A DNA stretch of 64,000 bases from Halorientalis pallida (lineage in GTDB: Archaea; Halobacteriota; Halobacteria; Halobacteriales; Haloarculaceae): positions 1 through 64,000 of the forward strand of contig NZ_RDFA01000005.1 in NCBI RefSeq assembly GCF_004118325.1, given 5' to 3'. The notes under the pieces are model-generated. The model saw only the letters and a program-made list of their open reading frames with translations. It had not been told where the DNA came from and searched no databases. Position 1 is the stretch's first letter, and every line of letters begins with the position of its first letter. Of this stretch, positions 10,447 to 19,170 are shown one piece after another. Position numbers and translations under genes: made by a program.

Positions 10447-12207
10447 ATGTCCGATTCGCCGCAGTACGGCCGAGACGATTTTGGACGTGGCGGCCTCAAC
10501 GATCAGCTGGACGCGGACTCGCTTGTTGGCGAGATCGGCCTGGATAGGTCCGAAATCCGGTGGCGGAAGGATTTCGTCGGTTTCACCGACGACGATGTCC
10601 GTCGTCTTCGGACGTATCGAGATGACTTCGCGGACAACGCCGACCAGGTGGCCGAGGACTTCTACGACAACCTGACCGACCACGAAGAGACAGTCGAGGT
10701 TATCGGGCGGTCGCCCAAGAACGTCGAGCAACTCAAGCGGACGCAATCGGCGTATCTCGTGACGCTTGCCGATGGCGAGTACGGCACGGACTACTTCCGG
10801 GACCGGGCCCGTATCGGCAAACTCCACGATATACTGGATATGCCGATGAAACACTACCTCGGCCAGTATGGCGTCTACTACGATCTCATTCTCCCGCTGG
10901 TGGGCGACCGCCTCGTCGAATCACTCACAGAGCGCCTGACCGACGCTGTCGCAGACGGTGGGACCGAACCTGCCTCTGGCGGGGGAGAGGACGCGCTGAA
11001 TCCCGGACCTGATCTCTCGCGTCGCGCGATCGAAACAGCGGTCGAAACGGAGGTCGACGACGCCGTACAGGATATCCTCGCGATTCTCCGAATCATCAAT
11101 CTCGACATGCAGGTCGTCACCGACACCTACATCCACTCATACAGCCAGCAACTTGAGGAGGAGATCGAGCGCAACGAACGACTGATGGCCGACGTCGAAG
11201 AAGATGTGAAGCAACCGGTGAGTGACCTCCAGACGAGCGCCGAGGATGTCGCCGAGAGCGCCACTGCAATCAGTGACGCAGCGACGCAACAGTCCGAACG
11301 GGTGGACGAGATTTCGTCTGAGGTAGCGAACCTCTCGGCGACAATCGAGGAGGTCGCCTCGACAGCCGATCAGGTCGAAAGTGCGAGCGACCGGTCCGAA
11401 ACCCTCGCCGAAGACGGCAAGGAAGCCGCCGACACTGCTGTTGGGGTCATGGACGATATTGGCGACGCTGTAAACGAAGTGGCGGACGATGTCACCTCGT
11501 TACGGAACCGTGTCCAGCAGATAGACGAGTTCGTCGATGCGATTGACGGCATCGCCGAACAGACGAACATCCTCGCGCTGAACGCATCGATCGAGGCCGC
11601 CCGTGCCGGGAAAGCGGGTGAAGGATTTGCCGTCGTCGCAGACGAAATCAAGTCACTCGCGAAGGAGTCACAGACACACGCCAGTGATATCGAGACGATG
11701 GTCGATGAGATTCAGACCGATGCCGAGGAGACGGCGGCCAATCTCGCTGACACCACCGAGCAGGTTGATCGGGGCATCGAGCAGGTTCAGGACGCTATGG
11801 ACAGTCTGACTGAAATCGTCGAAGCTGTCACCGAAACAGCGAACGGAATCAGCGAGGTCGCAGACGCGACCGACGATCAGGCTGCTGCTGCCGAAGAGAT
11901 CGCGTCGATGGTCGACGAGGTGGTCGATCGGACCGACCGCGTCGCAGAAGAGATCGAGAGTCTGGCTGCGGCGAACGAGGAACAGGCGGCGATGGTCTCC
12001 GAAGTCGAGGAGTCAGTAATGCGCCTGTCCGGTGAACGCTCCGCGACGGACGGCGGGCGTGATACCGTCACCACGACCAATCCCGACGCGGTATCGATTC
12101 CAGACGACCTCCCCGAGGACATGCCGGACTTCGTGATCGAAACGCTCTCCGAGGAGCAACTGCGAGAGGTGGCTATCGGGAACCATGATGCGACAGACCT
12201 GCTGTGA
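10447..12207 (+). CDS. hemAT: HemAT-type globin-coupled aerotaxis transducer
   Basis: A soluble 586-residue transducer with no TM segments. Residues about 35-200 form a globin-coupled sensor domain: ARIGKLHDILDMP carries the likely proximal haem ligand H127, followed by KHYLGQYGVYY, as in HemAT proteins. From about 250 on it is an MCP signalling domain with the tip [20 protein letters not shown]. The ATG at 10447 is preferred over an in-frame start at 10381 because the globin N-terminus begins shortly after it. The gene is divergent from the MCP. The role is O2 (or CO/NO) sensing feeding CheA. Function is inferred from family knowledge; haem binding is not shown by sequence alone. Confidence 0.9.
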   Translation: MSDSPQYGRDDFGRGGLNDQLDADSLVGEIGLDRSEIRWRKDFVGFTDDDVRRLRTYRDDFADNADQVAEDFYDNLTDHEETVEVIGRSPKNVEQLKRTQSAYLVTLADGEYGTDYFRDRARIGKLHDILDMPMKHYLGQYGVYYDLILPLVGDRLVESLTERLTDAVADGGTEPASGGGEDALNPGPDLSRRAIETAVETEVDDAVQDILAILRIINLDMQVVTDTYIHSYSQQLEEEIERNERLMADVEEDVKQPVSDLQTSAEDVAESATAISDAATQQSERVDEISSEVANLSATIEEVASTADQVESASDRSETLAEDGKEAADTAVGVMDDIGDAVNEVADDVTSLRNRVQQIDEFVDAIDGIAEQTNILALNASIEAARAGKAGEGFAVVADEIKSLAKESQTHASDIETMVDEIQTDAEETAANLADTTEQVDRGIEQVQDAMDSLTEIVEAVTETANGISEVADATDDQAAAAEEIASMVDEVVDRTDRVAEEIESLAAANEEQAAMVSEVEESVMRLSGERSATDGGRDTVTTTNPDAVSIPDDLPEDMPDFVIETLSEEQLREVAIGNHDATDLL

Positions 12208-12286
12208 TGAGGGGCTTCCAGCCGAGAACGGGTCGTGCCGATAGCGACAACAGACGCCGGAGATAGAAACGAGGGAGTAATACTGA

Positions 12287-13036
12287 ATGGATTCACGTTC
12301 GGATGCGTCGATGGACCTCCGTGATAGTATCGAGTACATCAGACACCGCGAGAAGGAACTCCGTTTGTTCAACGTTGGCCCGACAGAGCGGATAGACGAG
12401 GAACTCAGGGCGTATTTCGAGACATTGAACGTGCGAATTACCGTCGACCGAACGGCATCTGGGAAACCGGAAGGCGTCGCAGTCCTCAGCAACGCGACCG
12501 AAGTGCTCGCCCTCGTCGACGTCGCGAGCCTCCAGGAGTTACTCAAAGACGCGCCGACAGGAGTCGGCCAGTTCGGTATTGCCGACGGGAAATACGAGGA
12601 CATCCTCCGTCATCTCAAGGAGACCTCCTTCACGTCGTACGATACGGAACAGTTGCTATACGGGTCCCGGGAAATCGAGGACCGTGCCCGTCGGGTCGGC
12701 CAGGGTACGATTCACGCGGGGTTTCAGCAGTGCTCGGTCATGGCGGAACAACGATCCGTCTACACCGATCTCGCTCGTCGAGGGGTCGCTGTACACGCCT
12801 ACGGCGTCCCCGACGCTACGCCACCGGATTTCGGTTCCGGGCACGTTCATGCAGTTTCGACGGCCGAGATTGCCGAAACGTGGTTTGTCGTTTTTAACGG
12901 CGGTGGCGACGATACGCAGAAGACTGCTTTAGTTGCCCGCGAAAGCGACGACATCGGATTTTACGGAATCTTGACGTACGATCCGGGATTCGTTGATCAC
13001 CTGCTCGCTCACCTGAATCAGACCTACGACTCCTGA
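12287..13036 (+). CDS. Stand-alone DICT sensory-domain protein
   Basis: A 249-residue cytosolic protein matching the DICT family (diguanylate cyclase/two-component associated sensory domain). Visible landmarks are LRLFNVGPTERIDEELRAYF near the start and the central FTSYDTEQLLYGSREIEDRA. The C-terminal half has the conserved VAVHAYGVPD and ETWFVVFNGGG. It is followed 172 bases later by a Bat-like regulator in the same orientation. DICT and Bat/HTH_10 proteins commonly occur together in haloarchaea, so it probably supplies a sensory input to that regulator. A purine-rich GAGGGA lies just upstream of the ATG. The bound ligand is unknown. Confidence 0.75.
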   Translation: MDSRSDASMDLRDSIEYIRHREKELRLFNVGPTERIDEELRAYFETLNVRITVDRTASGKPEGVAVLSNATEVLALVDVASLQELLKDAPTGVGQFGIADGKYEDILRHLKETSFTSYDTEQLLYGSREIEDRARRVGQGTIHAGFQQCSVMAEQRSVYTDLARRGVAVHAYGVPDATPPDFGSGHVHAVSTAEIAETWFVVFNGGGDDTQKTALVARESDDIGFYGILTYDPGFVDHLLAHLNQTYDS

Positions 13037-13177
13037 ACCGACGACCTGACATCTCCCGTCTAAAGTTCACATGCGAGAGTGCATACCGAATGCCAATCTC
13101 TATACAAAAAACTAATGAATATCTGGTTGGAAGAAATATCACCACCATTCTAAAAATATGAAATCAGTAATATGTTA

Positions 13178-13184
13178 TTTATAT
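13178..13184 (+). promoter_or_regulatory. TATA box for the Bat-like regulator
   Basis: TTTATAT lies 25-31 bases upstream of the ATG at 13209, in an AT-rich stretch of otherwise GC-rich DNA. This is the expected spacing for a leaderless haloarchaeal transcript. Confidence 0.6.
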
Positions 13185-13208
13185 CTGGGTAAAAGACCGT
13201 GATGTGAA

Positions 13209-15653
13209 ATGGGCGAACGGAATCGGCAGGATAGAGATGGCGAGGAAACGCAGTCGAATCGCGCCGACGCTGTCGAAGCCGATTTTGTTACGTGGCGTGA
13301 TATTTTCGAGACTGAAGAGCGCACGTCAGAACGGGCCGAAGTAGTAGACGAAAACAGCGAGCTCGGAGAGAATGCCGAGAGACATCAGGAGCGAACGAAC
13401 GCACTCGACGCGCTCAAACGGGCGCGTGAACTCTTTACTGGCCTGCCCGACGATATTGACGACAGTATTCGGACGTACGTCTCCGAACTCCCACAGTGGT
13501 TCCGGCGTTCGCCAACGATTGAGGCCAGGATCCGGGTGGGAGACGATGTGTTCGAAACTGATGGATTCCATCAGACTACAGACACCCTGACAGCGAAGGC
13601 CTACACACGCATCGGAACATCTGTCTCGATAACAGTCGTCTGCACGGACCAGCAACCCAGCACGGGCCAGCGGGCGTGGACCGGAACCGAGCGGGAACTG
13701 GCCGAGGCGGTCGTCACACTCGTCAAATCAGCAATCACCCGTTGGGAGATAGACAGTCTGAAGCGCGTGTCCGATGGCGTTGCCGTACTCGACAGCGACC
13801 TCTCCTACGCATACGTGAACCAGGAGGCCGAACAGCTTCTCGGTCAAGACAGCGAGGAACTACGCGGTGAATACGTCTGGGACGTTTTCCCCGAAGCGGT
13901 TGACACCATCGCCGAAGAGAAAATCCAGACGGCTCTCGATACGCAGTCATTGACATCCTTCGAGCGATATAATGCCGAAAAAGAGCAGTGGGTCGAAGCC
14001 AGAGTCCACCCGAGCGACGACGGCGTCGTCATCGTCTTCTCCCCCATCACCGACTCGAAAGTAGCCGAACGGGAACTGGATCACGTTCTGGAAACGATTC
14101 CCGTTGGAATCATCCTCCTGAACGCCGAGGGGGATATCACTCGCACAAACTCCCGTGCCGAAGAGTTACTTGGCCTGTCCAGACACAAGATGGATGAAAA
14201 GGGGTACACCCACCCCGACTGGGACATCTGGGACGAGGCGGGCAACCCGATCACGCGTGAGGACCATCCGATCACGCGTGTCTTTGAAACCGGCGAGACC
14301 ATCCAGGGGTTCACTCACGGAATCACACTCCCGGACGGCTCCGAACGGTGGCTGTCGAGCAACGTCGCTCCCGTCAAGCGCGAGGACGGGTCTATCGAGC
14401 AGATCATCGTCGCGCTGGAAGACGTCACCGTCCCCAAACGTCTCGAACAGCTCATCAAGACGTTCCAGCCGGCCGACGAGATTCTCAACAACGCAACCGC
14501 GGGCGAGGAGACCAGACAGGCAATCTGTGAGTTGCTGACGGACACACGGGAATACCAGTACGCACGGATCAGTGAGCACACCCCGGACACAGAACTGATC
14601 GAGTCGGATCTCCAGGAAGGGGCGGGATCTGTCGCTGCCGACGAGTCGGTGCCTCTCCCGATACAATCGCAGACGGAGGTCGCTCCGGCAGCGGTCGCTG
14701 TCGAAACAGGCGAGATACAGGTGGTTACGAGGACCCAATCCGACTCACGGTTTGCGCGGTGGCGAGCGGACACACTGGACCACGGGTTCCAGGGTGGCGC
14801 TATCGTTCCGCTTCAGCACAGAGGTCGTGTCTACGGTCTACTCGTCCTGTACACACACCGTGGAGAGGCGTTCGGGGGCCGCGAGCAGACACTCCTGACG
14901 ACGTTCGGTGAGCGGGTTGGGCAGGTCCTTCACTCACTCGAGACAGAGCGCATTCTCCACGCCGACAAAATGGCCGAGCTCACCTTCGAGAGTACTGACT
15001 CGGCGTCGTTTTTTGTCTCCACTTCTGAACAACTAGACTGTACGATCGAGATCAGGGACACGATTCCGGCCTCGGACGAGATGCTCGTCCACTATGCGTC
15101 CGTTCAGGGTGCGTCGGTGGATGCCCTCAGTGATCTCGCGGAGGACACGGACCGGGCCGCCCAGTTGCGACAGATCCGGCAGACGGAGGATTCGCCTGGC
15201 GGAGAACTCGAAATCGGGCTGCGCCGGCGGTCCCTAGCACAGACACTGGTCACAGAGGGTGCAGTCGTCACGACGGACACAGTAACTGACGGCCGGGCCG
15301 AAGTCGTTTGCGAAGTACCGCTCGGAACCGATATCGGGTCGCTTGTGGCACGTGTGCAGGAGTCGTTCCCGGAAACGACGTTGGTCTCAAAGCGTGAATA
15401 CACTCCGGCCGCGAAGACTGATGCACACGCAGTCGGGCGGGTGCTGTGTGATATCTTCGAAACCGAACTCACGGACCGTCAACAACAGGTCCTGCGAGCT
15501 GCGATGTACGGGGGGTACTTCCAGTCACCGCGACAAAGTACGGCAACCGAGATCGCCGACGCGCTCTCACTGACCCAGTCGACGTTCTCCTATCATCTCC
15601 GAAATGCGCAGCAGACGCTTTTTGAACGGCTATTCGACCGAATAAACCGATAA
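13209..15653 (+). CDS. Bat-like (bacterio-opsin activator family) PAS/GAF/HTH_10 regulator
   Basis: An 814-residue transcription regulator. After a charged N-terminus come a small sensor region at about 80-190, PAS 1 at about 195-280 and PAS 2 at about 285-405 (IPVGIILLNAEGDITRTNSR). A GAF domain with GFQGGAIVPLQHRGRVYGLL follows, then the Bat-associated domain, then a C-terminal HTH_10 at about 755-803 (LTDRQQQVLRAAMYGGYF, then TEIADALSLTQSTFSYHLR). The family activates genes in response to light, redox or oxygen; the type member is Bat of the bacteriorhodopsin regulon. No bop gene is in this window. The upstream DICT gene is a likely partner. The start is supported by the TATA box 25 bases away. 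Confidence 0.9.
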   Translation: MGERNRQDRDGEETQSNRADAVEADFVTWRDIFETEERTSERAEVVDENSELGENAERHQERTNALDALKRARELFTGLPDDIDDSIRTYVSELPQWFRRSPTIEARIRVGDDVFETDGFHQTTDTLTAKAYTRIGTSVSITVVCTDQQPSTGQRAWTGTERELAEAVVTLVKSAITRWEIDSLKRVSDGVAVLDSDLSYAYVNQEAEQLLGQDSEELRGEYVWDVFPEAVDTIAEEKIQTALDTQSLTSFERYNAEKEQWVEARVHPSDDGVVIVFSPITDSKVAERELDHVLETIPVGIILLNAEGDITRTNSRAEELLGLSRHKMDEKGYTHPDWDIWDEAGNPITREDHPITRVFETGETIQGFTHGITLPDGSERWLSSNVAPVKREDGSIEQIIVALEDVTVPKRLEQLIKTFQPADEILNNATAGEETRQAICELLTDTREYQYARISEHTPDTELIESDLQEGAGSVAADESVPLPIQSQTEVAPAAVAVETGEIQVVTRTQSDSRFARWRADTLDHGFQGGAIVPLQHRGRVYGLLVLYTHRGEAFGGREQTLLTTFGERVGQVLHSLETERILHADKMAELTFESTDSASFFVSTSEQLDCTIEIRDTIPASDEMLVHYASVQGASVDALSDLAEDTDRAAQLRQIRQTEDSPGGELEIGLRRRSLAQTLVTEGAVVTTDTVTDGRAEVVCEVPLGTDIGSLVARVQESFPETTLVSKREYTPAAKTDAHAVGRVLCDIFETELTDRQQQVLRAAMYGGYFQSPRQSTATEIADALSLTQSTFSYHLRNAQQTLFERLFDRINR

Positions 15654-15888
15654 CCACCGACACTCTGTCGGAATTGTTCGAACTCACGGTCGTCCAGGAC
15701 ATCCTCGTGGGAGTGACGGATGGTCAGTGCTTGTCGGTGTCGGTCGGCCCATTCGCTGTCTGACTCTCTATGAGTGGCTGTCATCTGTAGATGCGGAGGG
15801 ATTCAAATTCGACCTCGTAAAAACGCCGATGGGTGATGCACCATCTGCTGGATACATGCTCTATATTCAGCAAGAGTGCTGAACGGGA
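15654..15888. other. Intergenic stretch, possible fragment of a mobile-element gene
   Basis: No intact gene. On the minus strand from 15784 about 45 residues (starting MTATHRESDSEWADRHR, then VLDDREFEQF) resemble to my eye the N-termini of haloarchaeal tyrosine integrases, but the frame then runs into the complement of the Bat-like gene. This would fit a truncated integrase at the edge of an integrated element. The identification is weak. Confidence 0.25.
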
Positions 15889-16734
15889 TTACGGTGCCGG
15901 CGTCAGGCCCTCTCGGTACTCGATTCGGGCCCGCTCGTGTTCGTCGCGATAGGCCAGCGCCGGGCCATCCTCGTACTCGACGACGATGGCGTCCTCGAGA
16001 GCACGTCCGTCAGCGTGCGAGCCGTCGACGGCCCAGACGGGATCTAGCGGCTCGGTTGCCAGCGGGCTGGAGCCGGTAGTCTGGTCTGGCCAGACGCCGA
16101 CCGAGCGCCAGTAGCGACGGATCTGTTCGAGACTCCGCTTGACTGTCTCCCGGATCGAGAGGTGGTCTGCTGACCGGTAGCCGTTCGGGTGGAAGAACTC
16201 ACCCTTTAGTGCGGCGAGGTGGATCCCGTTCCAGTCCACACCGACGATATCCGCCGGTTCCTCGCCGGTCACACGCGGTTGCGTGAGTTCTTGAATCGTC
16301 TGGTACTGTTTCGGCGGACTCGCACCCAGCAGATGGACGCGCCGACCGCGCCAGTCGACGATGTTCGTATACTCGTCGGCGGTCTTGTCAGAGTACCCCA
16401 TCGGGTACCCGAGGATCAGATCCTCGTCGATAGCGGGAACCGCCTCGCGGCACTTCGGAACGATAATGATCTCGACGTCGGGAAACGAGGCTTTCAGCTC
16501 TCGGGCCGTCCGGCTGTATTCGCGCCCTTCGTCCCGAGTGTATGCATCGCCGAGCATCGCGACGTTGGGCTCTAACTGCTGGAACCGGCGCAGGTACCGA
16601 TCAATGTCGGGGTCCCGGAAGTCGTTGTCGAGAATCTGGACTGGGACATCGACGTTTCGGGGCGTTTGCTGGTAGGTGTAGTCCTCGCGGATCCCGACTG
16701 AGAAACCGAGGGCGAAAGCATCGATGACACGGTG
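15889..16734 (-). pseudogene. DUF6610-like gene, C-terminal part (split by element 2)
   Basis: A conserved haloarchaeal hypothetical family, which I believe is DUF6610; the number is from memory. This piece carries about 280 codons: GFSVGIREDYTYQQTPRN, DNDFRDPDIDRYLRRF, then VAMLGDAYTRDEG, VEIIIVPKC, RVHLLGASPP and IVGVDWNGIH. The alternation of beta-strand and helix, with HLLG and VDWNG-type motifs, hints at a TIM-barrel reminiscent of tRNA-guanine transglycosylases, but this is speculative. The frame is closed by TAG exactly at the element junction. The missing 5' end lies on the far side of the element at 18616-18708. Removing the element gives one continuous frame of about 312 residues. 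The apparent internal start at 16557 is not the true start. Confidence 0.75.
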
Positions 16735-16829
16735 CTAACGGAAGCCCACCCCTTCAGGGGTGGGTCTAAGCGATAGGCACAGGGAAACCATTCACCATCC
16801 TGACGCCCGGCCCGTGATTCCCACGTCAG

Positions 16830-17060
16830 CTACTCCCCGTCCACTGGCCACCACACGACAGCACGGCCACCAACCTTCCACCGCTCTACGTCACCCCGCT
16901 CTTCCAACTCACGCAACCGCCGCAAGACTGATTGCTTCCCCACATCCAGCTCGTCCGCCAGCAATGGTGCGTTCGCCACCGGCTTCTCCACTTCGTCAAA
17001 CGCCGCCAACACTTCTTTACAGGTCACGTCTCGCGGCCGCCCCATACCATCCTCAGCCAT
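16830..17060 (-). CDS. Small winged-helix protein encoded inside element 2
   Basis: A 76-residue protein that reads as a single winged helix-turn-helix: LLADELDVGKQSVLRRLREL is the helix-turn-helix and GDVERWKVGGRAVVWWPV the wing. It lies between the element's left hairpin and the divergently transcribed TnpB-like gene, with 84 bases between the two starts and a TATA-like box for each, so it is cargo of the element. A role as repressor of the shared promoter region is an inference from layout. I recall similar small wHTH genes beside this TnpB-like subfamily in other haloarchaea, but could not check that here. Confidence 0.7.
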   Translation of the reverse strand: MAEDGMGRPRDVTCKEVLAAFDEVEKPVANAPLLADELDVGKQSVLRRLRELEERGDVERWKVGGRAVVWWPVDGE

Positions 17061-17083
17061 ACCTCATCCTACGCATCCCCATA

Positions 17084-17115
17084 TCTAAAACACCGCCCGT
17101 CCACAGCATTTATAC
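17084..17115. promoter_or_regulatory. Divergent promoter pair inside element 2
   Basis: A minus-strand TATA-like box (TTTTAGATA, about 17084-17092) lies 24-32 bases upstream of the wHTH ATG at 17060. A plus-strand box (TTTATAC, 17109-17115) lies 30-36 bases upstream of the TnpB-like ATG at 17145. The boxes are only about 17 bases apart, so one bound regulator could affect both genes. Confidence 0.5.
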
Positions 17116-17144
17116 TTCCAATACACGTACAACATAACACGACG

Positions 17145-18563
17145 ATGGCGGCCCAAACCGAGGAAGAACGCACGCGCACCAACACCTTCCAACTCCAACC
17201 CAAGGAAAACTGGAAGCGGGTGTGCCTCATCGAACTCCTCGACCCCGCGGCCGCCCTCGTCAACATCGTCACCTACCACCGTCGCCAAGCATACTTCGAC
17301 GACGAACAGACGCGGAACGACGTCTGGAACGCCATCACCAAAACTGAGATACGCGATCGCTTCCAACCCACGCTCGGCCGCGCCATCACCGACAAACTAC
17401 TCGACAAGTGCGACGAAACGTGGGACGGCTTCTTCACCCAGCTCGACGACTACCACGATGGCGACCGAGAAGACAGGCCCAGCCCGCCCGGCTACTGTAA
17501 AGACGGCGGCCAGCGGGTGTTGAAAACCGTCGTCCGCAACGACGCCTACACGGTAGAGTGGGGTGAACATTCGCGGATCGAACTCGCACTCGGCAGCGAA
17601 TTAAAAGAAAAATACGGCATCCCATTCAACCAGCGTCTCCGCGTCCCCATCCGCGGCAACCCGCAGTACGAGGGGCACGGTGGTCGCTTGGAACTGGTGT
17701 ACGACCGCAGCACCGAATCGTTCACAGCACACCAACCCGTTACCTTCCGCCACGACACAACACGGGCCGCTGCGTCCGGCGACGAGGACGTGGTGGCCGC
17801 CGTGGACGTCGGTGCCAACAACTTCGTCGCCGTCACCACCACCAACGGTCATCAAGCCGTGTTCGACGCCCGTCCCCTCTTCGACCGCTTCCACCGCATC
17901 ACGGAACGCATCGCGGAATTGCAATCCCAACTTCCAGACGGCGAACACTCGAGTCGGTTGATCGAGAAGTTGTACGACCGGCGTCGGCGGCAGCGCGACC
18001 ACGCTCAAGACGCCCTCATCAGATACCTCGCCCGCCTTTTCGAGGAGTGGGGTGTCGGGGAAGTGTACGTCGGCAAGCTGGACGACGTGCGCGAGGAGCA
18101 CTGGTCAGCGGTTGTGAACGAGAAGACGGACTTGTTTTGGGCGCACGGCCGCTTCCGCCGCCGGATGCACGAGGTGTTGGATGGCGAATGCGGGATCAAC
18201 GTTGAGGAGGAGTCGGAAGCCAGCACGTCGTCGCGGTGTCCGCAGTGTGGTGAAGAGGAAAGTGTTGGACGGAATGGAGACGTGTTCCAGTGCGGTGGAT
18301 GCGGATTTGAAGGGCATAGTGATGTGGTGGGGAGCGAGAACTTCCTCTCTGAGGTGGTGGATGGCAATGTTGAGTTCAACACGGGAAGGCCGATGGCTCG
18401 GCCTGCGGACTCTGGGCAGAACGGCCCCGAGTGGAGACACCGTGAGGTGCCCCGCCTTGAGTGGGATGATCACGAGTGGCGACGCCGTGGTCACTCGACC
18501 AAAGAGGAGCCCGCAAACCGGAGTACCCGTAAGGGGAATCTTGCCTCCGGGGTGTCCCGCTAA
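17145..18563 (+). CDS. TnpB-like protein with altered RuvC active site
   Basis: A 472-residue protein of the haloarchaeal TnpB-related family. The first catalytic Asp is present (D221, VDVGANNF) and the third is present (D393, GHSDVVGSENF). The zinc ribbon is C365-x2-C368 and C383-x2-C386. The position of the essential Glu (E in the IEDL motif) reads VYVGKLDDVRE, with Gly310 where Glu is expected. From memory this Gly is common in this subfamily, so the protein may be nuclease-dead, use another acidic residue (D313 or D314), or act as an RNA-guided binder. The ATG at 17145 is chosen because it follows a TATA box and gives the family N-terminus; the frame is open further upstream to 16932. The C-terminal 75 residues are low-complexity. 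Confidence 0.85.
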   Translation: MAAQTEEERTRTNTFQLQPKENWKRVCLIELLDPAAALVNIVTYHRRQAYFDDEQTRNDVWNAITKTEIRDRFQPTLGRAITDKLLDKCDETWDGFFTQLDDYHDGDREDRPSPPGYCKDGGQRVLKTVVRNDAYTVEWGEHSRIELALGSELKEKYGIPFNQRLRVPIRGNPQYEGHGGRLELVYDRSTESFTAHQPVTFRHDTTRAAASGDEDVVAAVDVGANNFVAVTTTNGHQAVFDARPLFDRFHRITERIAELQSQLPDGEHSSRLIEKLYDRRRRQRDHAQDALIRYLARLFEEWGVGEVYVGKLDDVREEHWSAVVNEKTDLFWAHGRFRRRMHEVLDGECGINVEEESEASTSSRCPQCGEEESVGRNGDVFQCGGCGFEGHSDVVGSENFLSEVVDGNVEFNTGRPMARPADSGQNGPEWRHREVPRLEWDDHEWRRRGHSTKEEPANRSTRKGNLASGVSR

Positions 18564-18615
18564 CGGGAATCACCCACGGGGGAATCCCACCCCTTCAGGG
18601 GTGGGAGGAAGTCAA
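18420..18615 (+). ncRNA. Probable guide RNA region of element 2
   Basis: The 3' end of the TnpB-like gene and the 52 bases after its stop end in the hairpin 18586-18605 and GTCAA. By analogy this is the scaffold, and the guide would be the right flank from about 18613-18616, which is the 5' part of the interrupted DUF6610-like gene read antisense. A CTAACGG motif at the element's left tip recurs at 18560-18566 around the stop codon. The 5' boundary is not visible. Confidence 0.4.
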
Positions 18616-18708
18616 GAACGGCGCTCGGTGGAGGAATCCAATCCAGTCGGCGCGCTGTGCCTCGTCGATGGTCGTTGCTGACCAGGAAGCTCGTGCCTCG
18701 GAGGACAT
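18616..18708 (-). pseudogene. DUF6610-like gene, N-terminal part (split by element 2)
   Basis: From the ATG at 18708 the minus strand reads MSSEARASWSATTIDEAQ, then RADWIGFLHRAPF, then runs into element 2. Joined to the piece ending at 16734 it continues HRVIDAFALGFSVGIRED without a stop. The two pieces total 939 bases (313 codons), a multiple of three. The fragment is too short to be noticed alone. Its match in frame to the larger piece is the evidence. Confidence 0.7.
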
Positions 18709-18847
18709 CTGGACCACGGCCGCACTGAAGTGTGCGCCCAGCTGGTCGGGGGCAGCACAAACCTTGGTGCGGGACCCTCGTCCCGTGTCTTAACCAACAG
18801 GCCGGGAGAATACGCGGAAAAAGCGCCACTCTCCCTCTGAATGTTGG

Positions 18848-19170
18848 TTAACGCAGACCAGTCTGGTGGTCCAGCGGCGCCGTCGACGAGACGTGGTCGT
18901 TGAGCAGGTCGACCGCCGTCGGGTCGAAGAGGTCCGAGACGTGCCGGACGTTCCAAAGGCCGGACTGGTACACCTCGGACTTCTCCGAGTGGTATCCGAG
19001 CCAGTCAAGATCAGAAGGGCCGGCAGTCCGACGGTAGTGGCTGACGAGCGCGATTAGGTTCTGCTCGATCACCGCTCGGTCTGCATCGGGACCCGGTTCG
19101 CCGGGGACATCCGCCCACAGGAACGGAAGGTCGCCGATATACGCCGATACCTGCTGCTTGAGATTGTGCG
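18848..19170 (-). pseudogene. C-terminal fragment of a conserved haloarchaeal protein (GIY-YIG-like family?)
   Basis: The minus-strand frame from about 19170 reads QQVSAYIGDLPFLWADVPGE, PGPDADRAVIEQNLIALVS and SGLWNVRHVSDLFDP, and stops at 18848. I recognise this as the C-terminal third of a conserved haloarchaeal family often annotated as GIY-YIG-like or hypothetical. There is no start codon in a sensible place and the upstream frame runs into vapC, so the N-terminus is lost. A GTG at 19072 could start about 74 residues, but the homologous part extends above it. Confidence 0.5.

Larger units (their letters stand above)
16735..18615 (+). mobile_element. Element 2: IS1341-like element carrying wHTH gene and TnpB-like gene
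   Basis: Both ends carry the same 20-base hairpin, CCCACCCC-TTCA-GGGGTGGG, at 16745-16764 and 18586-18605. The element begins at about 16735 (CTAACGG) and ends at about 18612-18615 (GTCAA). The flanking DNA is one gene: minus-strand codons ending in RAPF(L) on the right flank rejoin HRVIDAFALGF on the left flank in frame. There is no target-site duplication, as expected for IS200/IS605-type insertion. Length is about 1.88 kb. It contains a divergent small wHTH gene and a large TnpB-like gene, and no tnpA. The exact cut is uncertain by up to 3 bases, because 18613-18615 is one codon and either choice keeps the frame. Confidence 0.85.

Noticed and set aside
15889-16557. The 222-residue frame with an ATG at 16557 as a complete gene
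   Set aside because: Homology-like sequence continues upstream in the same frame to the element junction at 16734, so the internal ATG is not the natural start.
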